DNA of 64,000 nt from Methanosarcina barkeri str. Wiesmoor (lineage in GTDB: Archaea; Halobacteriota; Methanosarcinia; Methanosarcinales; Methanosarcinaceae): NCBI RefSeq assembly GCF_000969985.1, contig NZ_CP009526.1:2790001-2854000 (forward strand), written 5' to 3'. The notes beneath the pieces are model-generated. The model was given only the letters and a program-made list of their open reading frames with translations. It searched no databases and was not told where the DNA came from. Both the position numbers and the translations under genes were made by a program. Shown piece by piece: positions 53,065-61,578 of this stretch; the first letter of the stretch is position 1; every line of letters begins with the position of its first letter.

Positions 53065-55452
53065 ATGGATGATGTGGTAGAAGAACTGCTGAGAATTGTA
53101 GTTGAATCTCTACAATATGAAGAAGGAAATTTAAATGAAGCAGTTGACCTTGCAATAAACTTTTCAACAAAAAATTCGATCTTTTTTGATCAGTTATTAT
53201 CTTTGAGCACTTATTGTGGATCAGAAGGGTCCTATGAATTAGCATATGTATTTGCAAAGACCACTGCAAACTTATCAACAGGATCTGAAAAAGCAGTTGC
53301 TCATCATAATGCAGGAACAGCTTCTTACTTTTTGAACCTACCTATGGAAGCAGAAGAACATTATAAACTTGCTCTGCAAGCAGACCCCAAACATGTCAAC
53401 ACACACTCCAATTACGGACTTCTCCTTTCAGATATGGGGCGCCGTGACGAAGCAGAACAGCAGTATAAACTTGCTCTAAAATTAGACCCCAAACATGTCA
53501 ACACACACTATAATTACGGAATTCTTCTTTATGATATGAGGCGCCTCGATGAGGCAGGGGAACAATATAAACTTGCTCTTGAATCAGAGCCCAAACATGT
53601 AAAAACACACTATAATTACGGAAATCTCCTTTCAGATATGGGGAGCCTCGATGAGGCAGAGGAACAGTATAAACTTGCTCTTGAATCAGAGCCCAATGAT
53701 GCAGACATACACTATAATTACGGACTTCTTCTTTATAATATGGAGAGCCTCGATGAGGCAGAGGAACAGTATAAACTTGCTCTTGAATCAGAGCCCAATG
53801 ATGCGAGCACACATTCAAATTATGGAATTCTCCTTTCAGATATGGGGCGCCGTGACGAAGCAGAGGAACAGTATAAACTTGCTCTTGAATCAGATCCCAA
53901 ACATGTCAACACACACTATAATTACGGAAATCTCCTTTCAGATATGGGGCGCCTCGATGAGGCAGAGGAACAGTATAAACTTGCTCTTGAATCAGATCCC
54001 AAACATGTAAAAACACACTATAATTACGGAAATCTCCTTTCAGATATGGGGCGTCTCGATGAGGCAGAGGAACAGTATAAACTTGCTCTTGAATCAGATC
54101 CCAATGATGCGAGCATACATTCAAATTACGGAATTCTCCTTTCAGATATGGGCCGCCATGAGGAAGCAGAAGAACAGTATAAACTTGCTCTGGAAACAGA
54201 CCCCAATGATGCAGACATACACTATAACTACGGAAATCTCCTGAAACGAATGGGGCGACTCGATGAGGTAGAAAAACAGTATATACTTGCTCTGGAAGCA
54301 GACCCCAAACATGTCAACACACACTATAATTACGGAAAGCTCCTGGAACAAATGGGGCGACTCGATGAGGCAGAAAAACAGTATAAAATAGCAATAGGTA
54401 TAGACCCCAAAATGCCAAATAGCCACGGTGCCTATGGCTTACTTTTGTTTTTCCAAGACTTAGAAGAAGAAGCTATTAAAGAAACAGAAGTTGCATCCCG
54501 CTTATGTAGAGAAAACGGAGATAAAGTTAAGGAACATCTATCCTTGGCATGGCTTTATGAAAAATTTGCAAACAAATATTATAATTTAAAAGACTATAAA
54601 AAGAGTGGAGAATATGCTGAAATTTCAGGAGACGAATATATCGAAGCAGGTAAGCAGGCAGGAGAGAGTTTTAAGGACACTTCTTTAACTAAAGGCTATA
54701 CGCTCAAAGGAAGAGCTAAAATTCGGAAGCTTGAAATTAAAACTCCTTTTTACAAAGACATAATTAAAAGAATCTGGAACAAGGAATCTTACGAGATTGA
54801 AAAATTTACGAAAATCATTAATTGTATTAAGGATGCGTCAATATGCTATGAAAAAGCAGCCAAAGCGTCTCCAAAAGATAATCAATTATGTAATGCTTGT
54901 TCAATTTCAATGTCCTGTCTTTCGGAAATGCTCGACTATATGTTTGCAGTTATAAAGCAGAAAAAAACACCTGAGCTTGAAGATAAATTGAAAAATTGGA
55001 ATGAAAAGTTGTCAATTGCCAAAGGTGCATATCAAGAGCATAGTAAAGGAGAACTCTTTATCGAATCTCTATATAAATTAATGGGATGCATTCAGAATCT
55101 GGACAAATATAAAAAGTATGGAACGAGAGAGTATGGAAGAGCTTTTGAGGAATGTCGCAAAGAATTAACTGAAATAGCAAATAATATAGAAGGTCCTATT
55201 CAGAAAATCATTGAGAATGTAACGAAAAAAATGGATGTATGTCGGCTCAAACAATTACCTTATGCAGGTACTGAGACTGGATATATACCTCAACCTAATA
55301 AATTATCTCAATTTTTGAAATGGATTTTAGATCCAAAAAGAATAGGAATAGGAGTATTTGGAATCATAATTACAGTTATTGTTAATCATTACAATGAATA
55401 TCTTTTTTCTTTGATCAAAAGAACTGTAACTATGCTTCTCAGTAAAATATAA
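53065..55452 (+). CDS. Large TPR protein (copy 2) with C-terminal membrane anchor
   Basis: The 795-residue protein has an N-terminus similar to the TPR protein at 49867. About eleven 34-residue TPRs follow (EEQYKLALESDPKHVNTHYN, YGNLLSDMGRLDEA) with strongly repeated DNA. The second half differs: an alpha-helical region (about 460-750) with several cysteines, then a predicted membrane helix (IGIGVFGIIITVIVNHY) near the end. So it is likely tethered to the inner face of the membrane. The gene begins at ATG 53065 with GAGGT upstream and forms a duplicated pair with the VOC gene next to it. Confidence 0.9.
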   Translation: MDDVVEELLRIVVESLQYEEGNLNEAVDLAINFSTKNSIFFDQLLSLSTYCGSEGSYELAYVFAKTTANLSTGSEKAVAHHNAGTASYFLNLPMEAEEHYKLALQADPKHVNTHSNYGLLLSDMGRRDEAEQQYKLALKLDPKHVNTHYNYGILLYDMRRLDEAGEQYKLALESEPKHVKTHYNYGNLLSDMGSLDEAEEQYKLALESEPNDADIHYNYGLLLYNMESLDEAEEQYKLALESEPNDASTHSNYGILLSDMGRRDEAEEQYKLALESDPKHVNTHYNYGNLLSDMGRLDEAEEQYKLALESDPKHVKTHYNYGNLLSDMGRLDEAEEQYKLALESDPNDASIHSNYGILLSDMGRHEEAEEQYKLALETDPNDADIHYNYGNLLKRMGRLDEVEKQYILALEADPKHVNTHYNYGKLLEQMGRLDEAEKQYKIAIGIDPKMPNSHGAYGLLLFFQDLEEEAIKETEVASRLCRENGDKVKEHLSLAWLYEKFANKYYNLKDYKKSGEYAEISGDEYIEAGKQAGESFKDTSLTKGYTLKGRAKIRKLEIKTPFYKDIIKRIWNKESYEIEKFTKIINCIKDASICYEKAAKASPKDNQLCNACSISMSCLSEMLDYMFAVIKQKKTPELEDKLKNWNEKLSIAKGAYQEHSKGELFIESLYKLMGCIQNLDKYKKYGTREYGRAFEECRKELTEIANNIEGPIQKIIENVTKKMDVCRLKQLPYAGTETGYIPQPNKLSQFLKWILDPKRIGIGVFGIIITVIVNHYNEYLFSLIKRTVTMLLSKI

Positions 55453-55604
55453 TCCATTTTAATCTGTTTTTAGAAAAAAACTGGTTTTACTGTGCTCAGA
55501 TTTCATTCTGGCCCACAACAAATTATTCCACAACAAATATTACTAACCTATCTTATTATCTGGCTTCAGGTTTCAAATTGAAATACATAAGAAAGGCTAG
55601 AAAA

Positions 55605-56819
55605 ATGTTAATCCTCGATTACCCTTATGTCTCCGAATTACTAAAAAATACTGCTGCGGAATTACATATTCCTGTTTTAAAAAATGAAATGGCAGCCGGA
55701 CTGAAGACTGAAAAAAAGCTAAACCTCCTTGAGGAAGCTGAATTTATCAAATTAATAAAAGAAAAAGGCGAATGTGCCCTTTATTCCAATTCAGAAAACT
55801 CTATTGGCTGGATTTCGGAAAATCTTAGTTTTACCGGGTTGCCTGAGAAAATCGAGCTTTTCAAAAACAAAGTTAAGTTTAGAGAGTTGCTGGAAAGGCT
55901 TTACCCCGAATTATATTTCAAGAGTGTTAAATTTGAAGAACTGGACGAAATCCGGGTTGATGAAATCAAAAAACCGTTTATCATAAAGCCTGCTGTTGGA
56001 TTTTTCAGCCTCGGGGTGCATAAGGTTTCCACCAACGAGGAATGGAATTTGGTCCTGAAGTCCATAAAGGCTGAGGTTGAAGAAATCAAAAAGCTTTATC
56101 CGGCACCAGTTTTGAATGTGGAGAATTTCATTATCGAAGGAAATATCGAAGGGGAAGAGTTTGCAGTTGACGCTTATTTCAACCGCGAAGGAAAGCCGGT
56201 AGTCCTCGACATCTTCAAACATATCTTTTCTTCGGAAAACGATGTCAGTGACAGGGTATATTTTACTTCGAAAACGATTATAGAAACCTACAGGGAAGCC
56301 ATTGAGGATCTTTTAAAGGAAATCGGAAAGCTGGCCGGGCTCAGGAATTTTCCCCTTCATTTGGAACTTCGAATATCGCAGGACAGGCGGATCCAGCCTA
56401 TTGAACTGAACCCGATGCGCTTTGCCGGCCTGTGCGTTACTGATATTGCATATTTTGCATATGGGATTAATACTTACAGGTACTTTCTGGAACAGCTTGA
56501 GCCGGACTGGAATAAAATTCTTGCAGATAAAGACGGAAAGAGCTTCTGCTTTGTTATGCTTAACAAATCGGAAGACCTCAATTTGAAGGACGTAAAGGAT
56601 TTTGATTACGAAAAACTGCTTTCAGACTTCGAAAAGCCTCTGGAACTCAGAAAAGCGGATTACGAAACACGCGGCTACTTCGGGTACATGTTTACCGAAA
56701 CCAGAGATAGTAACTGGAGCGAGATTGAAAGGATCCTGAAATCGGACTTGAGGGAATATATCACTTTCAAAGAAGCAGCGTCTGCAAGTTCTGTGCTCAA
56801 AAATGAAGATAAAAAATAA
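55605..56819 (+). CDS. ATP-grasp domain protein
   Basis: This is a 404-residue protein. The ATP-grasp fold is seen in KKPFIIKPAVGFFSLGVHKV (ATP-binding strand and glycine loop), NFIIEGNIEGEEFAVDAYFN and LELRISQDRRIQPIELNPMR, which includes the ELNPMR metal/ATP motif of carboxylate-amine ligases. It probably joins a carboxylate to an amine or thiol, but the substrate is not indicated by context. TTG 55578 would lengthen it by nine residues; ATG 55605 follows AAGGCTAG. The 3' end is followed by short direct repeats of TGCTCAAAAA leading into an IS200 element. Confidence 0.85.
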   Translation: MLILDYPYVSELLKNTAAELHIPVLKNEMAAGLKTEKKLNLLEEAEFIKLIKEKGECALYSNSENSIGWISENLSFTGLPEKIELFKNKVKFRELLERLYPELYFKSVKFEELDEIRVDEIKKPFIIKPAVGFFSLGVHKVSTNEEWNLVLKSIKAEVEEIKKLYPAPVLNVENFIIEGNIEGEEFAVDAYFNREGKPVVLDIFKHIFSSENDVSDRVYFTSKTIIETYREAIEDLLKEIGKLAGLRNFPLHLELRISQDRRIQPIELNPMRFAGLCVTDIAYFAYGINTYRYFLEQLEPDWNKILADKDGKSFCFVMLNKSEDLNLKDVKDFDYEKLLSDFEKPLELRKADYETRGYFGYMFTETRDSNWSEIERILKSDLREYITFKEAASASSVLKNEDKK

Positions 56820-56837
56820 TGCTCAAAAATAATGCTC

Positions 56838-57465
56838 AAAAATCAAAGTTGCGCTGGCGCACCCCGCTGCAAGCAACGGGGTATGTTCGCGCCACCGCTC
56901 GGTTGTATTGGCTTATTGAAAATCGATTATTTTCATTTGTTTGTATGCTTCTTTTTCTTCCTGATTTCCCTGATTTTCAATATAGCTTTTTATTACATCG
57001 GAAGTTGTTCCATCTCCTACGGTTCCGATGTATCCTCCATCACTCCACAGTTCACTACCCCAAAGCTGTTTTTTGATCTCGGGGTATTGCTTAAAAATTT
57101 GTCTTGCTGTAATGCTTTTTATTATTTGCATTACTCTTGAAGGAGAATATTTTGGTTCGGCACCAACAAAAAGATGGACATGATCACCATCAGTACCAAT
57201 TGCATCAAACTCAAAACAGTACCTTTCACCAATTCCAAAGCATATGGTTTTCAAAAAACTAATGATTTCAGCATCTAAAAGAAGCTTTTTCCGATATTTC
57301 ATACAAAAAACCATGTGGTATCTTATTTTATAGACACAATGGTTAAGCATGTCTGAGTTCCATTTACAGTACAAATGTAGCTAAAAATATAAGGTAGTTA
57401 TTTAACAACGGTTCTCGGGGAAGTTTTCCATCCCCGCAGCAAGCTAGCGGGGTATTCGAATGAAA
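56838..57465 (-). mobile_element. IS200-like element (tnpA only)
   Basis: The transposase gene is flanked by hairpin-forming ends. Left: GCGCTGGCGC and CCCCGCTGCAAGCAACGGGG (about 56849-56881). Right: CCCCGCAGCAAGCTAGCGGG (about 57433-57452). These are typical of subterminal structures recognised by Y1 transposases. The element seems complete, without a tnpB. Exact termini are approximate. Confidence 0.75.
56913..57374 (-). CDS. tnpA: IS200/IS605-family Y1 transposase TnpA
   Basis: The 153-residue HUH transposase is intact. NHCVYKIRYHMVFCMKYRKK is the usual N-terminus. GDHVHLFV contains the HUH metal-binding histidines. The nucleophilic tyrosine is in DVIKSYIENQG. It cuts and joins single-stranded DNA at the element ends. 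The start may be TTG 57374, or an internal ATG (SDMLNH). The frame is full length, so activity is possible. Confidence 0.92.
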   Translation of the reverse strand: MYCKWNSDMLNHCVYKIRYHMVFCMKYRKKLLLDAEIISFLKTICFGIGERYCFEFDAIGTDGDHVHLFVGAEPKYSPSRVMQIIKSITARQIFKQYPEIKKQLWGSELWSDGGYIGTVGDGTTSDVIKSYIENQGNQEEKEAYKQMKIIDFQ

Positions 57466-57473
57466 TAAAGATC

Positions 57474-57540
57474 GAGCCTATCCCAAAACCTATTTTTAGA
57501 TATATAGAAAAAGTTCAACTTTTGGCTGGTTATTTATAAA
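57474..57540. mobile_element. Truncated MITE end, GAGCC..ATCCC family
   Basis: Only the left terminus GAGCCTATCCCAAAACC is recognisable. The right end is missing, perhaps through the nearby IS200 insertion. Confidence 0.6.
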
Positions 57541-57580
57541 GAACGTACTATCAATGGCGTAAAGCATTGTGATATAAGCA

Positions 57581-58078
57581 TTATAATATTATTTTTTGGT
57601 ATGCCATTACATCTAGCAGTTGCCCAAATTTCTCACCTACTTCCTTATAATGTGCACATTTGCTAAAGCCGTTTCTTACAAATAAATTAATACTCTTAGA
57701 ATTTTCTCCGCATATTGTCGCAATAAGTACGTGAATATTTTGCTTTTTTGCAACATCTTCAATGAACTTAACAGCCTGGATGCCTATGCCTTTACCGATG
57801 TAATCCGGCTTTAAGTATACAGTTACTTCAGCAGTTCCATCGTATGCTTCACGCTTTTTGTACTGAGTCAATATTACATATCCATTAATTTTATCAGCAG
57901 ATTTTATGACAAAAGTTTTATATTTAGGATTTTCAAAGAATACCAATTCTCGCATTTCATCTTTTGAGAAAGCATGCGCGTGAAAGGTTACATTTGTGTT
58001 GAGAACATAGTGGGTATAAATTTCCAAAACATCATTCAGATGTTCTTCCTTTATTTCATCAAAAATAACTTTGCACAT
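57581..58078 (-). CDS. GNAT-family N-acetyltransferase (phosphinothricin-acetyltransferase-like)
   Basis: The protein has 165 residues. The first helix-strand region IKEEHLNDVLEIYTHYVLNT resembles the phosphinothricin/methionine-sulfone acetyltransferase group. TAEVTVYLKPDYIGKGIGIQ is the acetyl-CoA loop, followed by AVKFIEDVAKKQNIHVLIAT. ENSKSINLFVRNGFSKCAHY is the conserved C-terminal motif. The likely substrate is a small amine or amino acid analogue, but this is not certain. AAGGCAG lies upstream of the ATG on the minus strand. Confidence 0.87.
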   Translation of the reverse strand: MCKVIFDEIKEEHLNDVLEIYTHYVLNTNVTFHAHAFSKDEMRELVFFENPKYKTFVIKSADKINGYVILTQYKKREAYDGTAEVTVYLKPDYIGKGIGIQAVKFIEDVAKKQNIHVLIATICGENSKSINLFVRNGFSKCAHYKEVGEKFGQLLDVMAYQKIIL

Positions 58079-58270
58079 TTTGATCTGCCTTTAAAAACTT
58101 AATTTTCTTGTATTAAAAAGTAATTCAATCAGATTGGATTATTTTAAAGGTTTCCTGATGGTCGTTACGTGGAATCTAAAATTTGAGACAAACACAAGGA
58201 AGTACTGCAGCTTTGCCTTATCTCATGAAATTTACAGAAAAAGGGTCAAGGCTTGGCAAAATTAATGGAT

Positions 58271-58399
58271 GAGCCTATCCCAAAACTTATTTTATTCTAA
58301 ATCATCATGAGTTTTCAGGATCATTTTAGTGATTAAGAATTCAATTGATCGTCCCAATACGAGATTCAAAAATCAAATTTTGAGTTTCGGGATAGGCTC
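58271..58399. mobile_element. 129-bp MITE, GAGCC..ATCCC family (subtype C)
   Basis: The ends GAGCCTATCCCAAAAC and TTTCGGGATAGGCTC are well preserved, and GATGAGCC/GGCTCATC extends the palindrome. The interior differs from the other subtypes. The rest of 58079-58478 shows no gene. Confidence 0.82.
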
Positions 58400-58478
58400 A
58401 TCATTAAAGAAGTAGCTATAAATTTGCCCATCAAATAGCGAAGAGCCTTGATTTTTAACCTATCATTTTTATGAAAGT

Positions 58479-58841
58479 TCATTCACTAATCCATGCTTCT
58501 GCTTCAGAAAGCTCTTCATTCTTATAGGTTCTCACCGGAAAAGGAACAATAAACTTAAAGATTTCAACGGCAACATTCATCCAGTCCACGTCTGAAACAA
58601 CTGCAATCTTTTCAAAGTCTGTAATGTTCAGTATGCCAACCTTGGCATCCTCCAGCATGGCATTAAGGGTAAACCACTCAAGATCCTTATCCATGTAATA
58701 AAGAATACGAACCTTACCGTACTTCTGGATTTTTTCCTCAACAGCAGGAATTAACACATTTTTGTAGTCATCTCCAGTTACTTCTCCACTTACATTGACT
58801 GCTACGACATTTCCCGGCAAACCCTGCATAATCTTTATCAT
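58479..58841 (-). CDS. SpoIIAA-like STAS-fold protein
   Basis: This 120-residue soluble protein has the SpoIIAA-like pattern (formerly DUF3478): GNVVAVNVSGEVTGDDYKNV, then RILYYMDKDLEWFTLNAMLE, FEKIAVVSDVDWMNVAVEIF and the end KNEELSEAEAWI. Structures of relatives show a lipid- or nucleotide-binding STAS-like fold. The role in archaea is unknown. AAAGGGGGAG six bases before the ATG is a strong ribosome binding site. It stands alone. Confidence 0.85.
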   Translation of the reverse strand: MIKIMQGLPGNVVAVNVSGEVTGDDYKNVLIPAVEEKIQKYGKVRILYYMDKDLEWFTLNAMLEDAKVGILNITDFEKIAVVSDVDWMNVAVEIFKFIVPFPVRTYKNEELSEAEAWISE

Positions 58842-58966
58842 TTAACTCCCCCTTTAGTATACGAGAAATTTGGCACTTCATAATATATTCAAATGGTTTT
58901 TCCTGCAAATTGCTATCCGATAGCAATTCAATATAATTTTCTTAACCTTATGCCATTAAATTTTTA

Positions 58967-59057
58967 AGTTTTTAATTTGAGTTTTTAATTTGAGTTTTTA
59001 ATTAGAGTTTTTAATTAGAGTTTTTAATTAGAGTTTTTAATTAGAGTTTTTAATTAG
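58967..59057. repeat. 13-bp tandem repeat, 7 copies
   Basis: The unit AGTTTTTAATTAG (first two copies end TTG) repeats exactly seven times. Confidence 0.95.
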
Positions 59058-59164
59058 AGTAGTATTTAATTTATTATTTTGAAATAATATAAACTTTGAC
59101 TCAAACCATTAGACTCAAACCATTATATTCACGTCATATTCAAAAGATTCACCACGAAAAATAA

Positions 59165-59340
59165 ATAGGACTTACGCGGTTGAATTGAGAAAACAATATC
59201 ATCAAACCTTTAACTGTCCAAAATACCAATTTAAAACAAAATGTTCAGAACAATAATTTAATCTAAACTGTTCAAAATAATATTTTAAACTACAAAGTTG
59301 ACTGTATTTGATTTCGTATCTTAAGTACGTAAGTCCTAAT
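59165..59340. mobile_element. 176-bp MITE related to the IS701-like element
   Basis: The ends ATAGGACTTACGCGGTTGAA and TTAAGTACGTAAGTCCTAAT resemble the termini of the element at 48482-49791 (ATAGGACTTACGCA). It has no coding capacity and is probably mobilised by that transposase family. The following 59341-59772 contains no gene I can support. Confidence 0.7.
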
Positions 59341-59772
59341 AAAATTAAAAGTTTCCAGTAGAATAACCGTAACTATTCAGCTTGGATAAAACAACATCAT
59401 TAGTCATCTTGTATAAACTGTAATGGGCACTTTTTAGAGAGTTCATTTTTTAAATTGTTGACTATTGCTTTCGTTTCTCAGTTTTGCAGGGGTTAGCAAT
59501 TTTATGTCTGTGATAATTAAAAATCAACATCAATAGACCGATTTTGATTACTCCGAATAGTTGCAAATAACCAGAAGTCATTGAATGAAGAAAGATAAAA
59601 ACCAATAGAAACCGATCGATAATTATAATTAAAACTGTATGTCTAAACATATGATCTGCAAGATAAGATCAAAGGTTCGCAAATCCAGGCGGATATTTGA
59701 TTGGTTTGATACATCCGTCATTCAAGGATTTCAACCAAAAAATTACCTTATTATAAGGAGATTAAAGCAAAT

Positions 59773-61473
59773 ATGAAACCTGCGCAGAATTCCAGAAGAT
59801 CTTTTCATTATTCCCTCTTTCAGGGAATATTACCCCTCAAATCCAAGCAAATACCCCTGGAAATCGCCGCAGGGATAACATTCGCAGCGTTTGCCATCCC
59901 CGAAGTGATGGGATACACTAAAATTGCAGGCATGCCTGTAGTTACTGGAATCTACACGATCCTGTTTCCAATGTTAGCTTTTGCCATTTTTGGTTCATCC
60001 CGTCATCTTGTCGTTGGCGCCGATTCCGCAACCGCGGCAATTATAGCAAGTGGACTAACAACGATAGCCGTGCCGGGATCTTCCCAATATGTCGCATATG
60101 CGAGCGCAATCGCTTTACTCGTAGCAATCTTGCTTTTCCTTGGAGGCCTGCTACAACTTGGTTTTCTCGCGGACTTCCTTTCCTATACGATTTTGATAGG
60201 ATTTCTCACAGGTGTTGGTATCTATATCTCTATATCACAGATTAGCGGGATGCTTGGGATACCTTCAGAACCGGATGGAACATCTGTGCAGATTCTCTCC
60301 TTAGTAAGAAACCTCTCGCTTACGAATACTTCCACACTCCTAGTCTCATTATCCGTAATCGGGGTTATTGTTCTTGGCGAAAAGCTCAGCCACAAATTTC
60401 CAGGTTCATTAATAGCGATTATTGGCGCAATTGCTGCAAGCCGGATATTAGATCTTTCTTCTTACGGGATTAGCATCCTTGGCGCAGTACCACAAGGTCT
60501 GCCGCAAATTTCTTTACCTCAAATCCCGCTTTCAAATCTCCCAGAGATCTTTAACATATCCATTTCTTGTTTTATAATTATCCTTGCCCAGAGTGCTGCA
60601 ACATCTCGTGCTTATGCCATTAAGTTTTCCGACACTTTTAATGAAAATACAGATCTCATCGGATTGAGCCTTGCTAATGCGGCGGCAGGGATATCAGGGA
60701 CTTTCGTTGTCAACGGCAGTCCAACCAAGACTGAAATGATCAAAAATGCCGGAGGTCGGACACAGCTTACTCAGCTCACAACGGTCTTCACTGTTATATT
60801 AGTCCTATTGTTCTTTACCAGGCCATTCGCCTATTTACCCACAGCTGTACTTTCGTCTATGGTATTCCTCATTGGTTTGCATCTTATCGATATCAAAGGG
60901 ATGACCTCCCTTCACAGACAACGACCTGTCGAGTTTGCTGTCGCCTTGATAACGGCTATAACGGTCGTAGTTATAGGTGTCGAGCAGGGAATCCTTATAG
61001 CTATTGTACTCTCGATCATTGCTCACCTGCGCCATAGTTACAGGCCACTTAATTTGCTGCTTGTTCCAAAGGCCGGAGGGGCCATGAAGACGTTTCCACT
61101 AGAAAGTGGGCAGCAAGCTGTTGAAGGATTGTTAATCTACCGTTTTGGTTCAAACCTCTACTTTGCTAACGAAGGCCGCTTCGCGGAAGAAATAATAGAT
61201 CTTGCCATAAAAAATGGTTCACTTAAATGGTTTTGCATTTCTGCCACAAACATTGGAGATATCGATTTCACCTCTGCAGAGACACTCAAAAAAGTGTATA
61301 CAGAACTGCAAAAACTGGACATTACTCTTGTATTAAGTGAAGTAGTACAGCCTGTGATGAATGAGCTGGATAGAGACGGCATAACTCAAATGATTGGTAA
61401 AGACCATATCTTTGAATCAGTTCAGGATGTTATAGAAGAGTATAAGAGATCAACAGATAGTTCGTTACGCTAG
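59773..61473 (+). CDS. SulP-family anion transporter with STAS domain
   Basis: This 566-residue membrane transporter has the N-terminal SulP signature GITFAAFAIPEVMGYTKIAG, then SSRHLVVGADSATAAIIASG, about twelve to fourteen helices to residue 420, and a C-terminal cytoplasmic STAS domain (about 440-555: LIYRFGSNLYFANEGRFAEE, DFTSAETLKKV). Family members carry sulfate, bicarbonate, molybdate or other anions; the substrate is undetermined here. AAGGAG lies 11 bases before ATG 59773, a slightly long spacing. The gene is monocistronic. Confidence 0.92.
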   Translation: MKPAQNSRRSFHYSLFQGILPLKSKQIPLEIAAGITFAAFAIPEVMGYTKIAGMPVVTGIYTILFPMLAFAIFGSSRHLVVGADSATAAIIASGLTTIAVPGSSQYVAYASAIALLVAILLFLGGLLQLGFLADFLSYTILIGFLTGVGIYISISQISGMLGIPSEPDGTSVQILSLVRNLSLTNTSTLLVSLSVIGVIVLGEKLSHKFPGSLIAIIGAIAASRILDLSSYGISILGAVPQGLPQISLPQIPLSNLPEIFNISISCFIIILAQSAATSRAYAIKFSDTFNENTDLIGLSLANAAAGISGTFVVNGSPTKTEMIKNAGGRTQLTQLTTVFTVILVLLFFTRPFAYLPTAVLSSMVFLIGLHLIDIKGMTSLHRQRPVEFAVALITAITVVVIGVEQGILIAIVLSIIAHLRHSYRPLNLLLVPKAGGAMKTFPLESGQQAVEGLLIYRFGSNLYFANEGRFAEEIIDLAIKNGSLKWFCISATNIGDIDFTSAETLKKVYTELQKLDITLVLSEVVQPVMNELDRDGITQMIGKDHIFESVQDVIEEYKRSTDSSLR

Positions 61474-61578
61474 ATCTACAGATAATTTTTCACACTAATC
61501 TTAAAGCTTCAACTTTTCCCAGTGCCCGGAATTTCTGCACTGTAATCCTTTTTGCACTGGAATCCTTTTTTTAGGCGG

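Noticed and set aside
56819-57140. Plus-strand frames opposite the IS200 transposase
   Set aside because: They are antisense to tnpA, which has a full HUH motif and tyrosine on the minus strand.
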